DNA of 5,513 bases from Kiritimatiellia bacterium (lineage in GTDB: Bacteria > Verrucomicrobiota > Kiritimatiellia > RFP12 > UBA1067). Under the pieces are notes generated by a model that saw nothing but the letters and a program-made list of their open reading frames with translations, was not told where the DNA came from and searched no databases. Location of the stretch: NCBI GenBank assembly GCA_017385345.1, contig JAFNRY010000006.1, positions 1 through 5,513 on the forward strand, given 5' to 3'. This document shows, piece by piece, positions 5,404 to 5,513 of this stretch (the first letter of the stretch is position 1; each line of letters begins with the position of its first letter). A program made the position numbers and the translations under genes.

Positions 5404-5513
5404 TAGACTCAAAGGCGCTCGTCCACGCCCTTAAGCACGGCCACATCGGCGGAATCGGAATGGACGTTTACGAAGAAGAAAGCAAATACTTTTTCAGCGA
5501 CTGGTCTACAGAC
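5397..5513 (+). CDS. D-lactate dehydrogenase / D-2-hydroxyacid dehydrogenase, internal fragment
   Basis: Thirty-nine codons are open to the window end. They read A-L-I-D-S-K-A-L-V-H-A-L-K, then I-G-G-I-G-M-D-V-Y-E-E-E, then Y-F-F-S-D. This closely follows the stretch of fermentative D-lactate dehydrogenases (LdhA type) after the N-T-S-R-G motif, where the NAD-binding domain passes into G-x-D-V-Y-E and the L-F-F or Y-F-F-x-D segment specific to the lactate group. These cytoplasmic enzymes reduce pyruvate to D-lactate with NADH. The catalytic His and the C-terminus would lie beyond 5513. Upstream, the frame is open to 5334 but reads C-V-F-R-S instead of the expected N-T-S-R-G, so the N-terminal two-thirds is missing. 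GC is about 50% here, clearly below the rest of the window. The short length limits certainty on exact substrate but not on the family. Confidence 0.85.

Noticed and set aside
5296..5446. A separate small minus-strand gene at 5129-5446, and a GTG start for hrpA at 5295
   Set aside because: The first crosses the junction and is arginine-rich with no motif; the second starts inside conserved HrpA sequence that continues to 5400.

Overview
This window is high-GC bacterial DNA. It carries one plus-strand gene at the left edge, a block of five consecutive minus-strand genes, and a short plus-strand gene fragment at the right edge. Signal peptides, Shine-Dalgarno sites and family-typical housekeeping proteins point to a Gram-negative-type bacterium. 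The mix of a secreted GH120-like beta-helix protein, an HrpA with a DUF3418 tail, a Nudix/RsmI pair and a possibly leaderless start would suit the PVC group (for example Kiritimatiellae or Verrucomicrobiota), but that is inference and no marker gene settles it.

Layout, left to right: a four-helix CvpA-like membrane protein (5-409, +) converges on and overlaps the 3' end of rsmI (397-1107, -). Upstream of rsmI on the same strand are a Nudix hydrolase (1122-1544), a secreted right-handed parallel beta-helix protein resembling GH120 beta-xylosidases (1582-3249), a conserved GT-D-like putative glycosyltransferase of surface-polysaccharide loci (3321-4343), and the C-terminal 344 residues of an HrpA-type RNA helicase (4366-5400). 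Gaps between the minus-strand genes are 14, 37, 71 and 22 bases, so read-through is likely. Separate promoter-like -10 boxes lie just ahead of the beta-helix gene and the GT-D-like gene.

At about 5397-5400 the HrpA reading frame stops matching its family. From the next codons rightward the plus strand encodes the middle of a D-lactate dehydrogenase (5397-5513), cut by the window end. Both genes lack their 5' parts and meet head to head at one point, and base composition drops to about 50% GC on the right side. This is a rearrangement breakpoint or, more likely on a short metagenomic contig, an assembly chimera. The last 113 bases should not be treated as genuine neighbours of the rest until checked.

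Functionally the window is mostly housekeeping (RNA helicase, rRNA methylation, nucleotide clean-up) around two carbohydrate-related genes, one predicted to act on glycans outside the cytoplasm and one predicted to build them. I see no RNA gene, CRISPR array, transposase, or new defence or mobile system. No stretch longer than about 75 bases lacks a gene.
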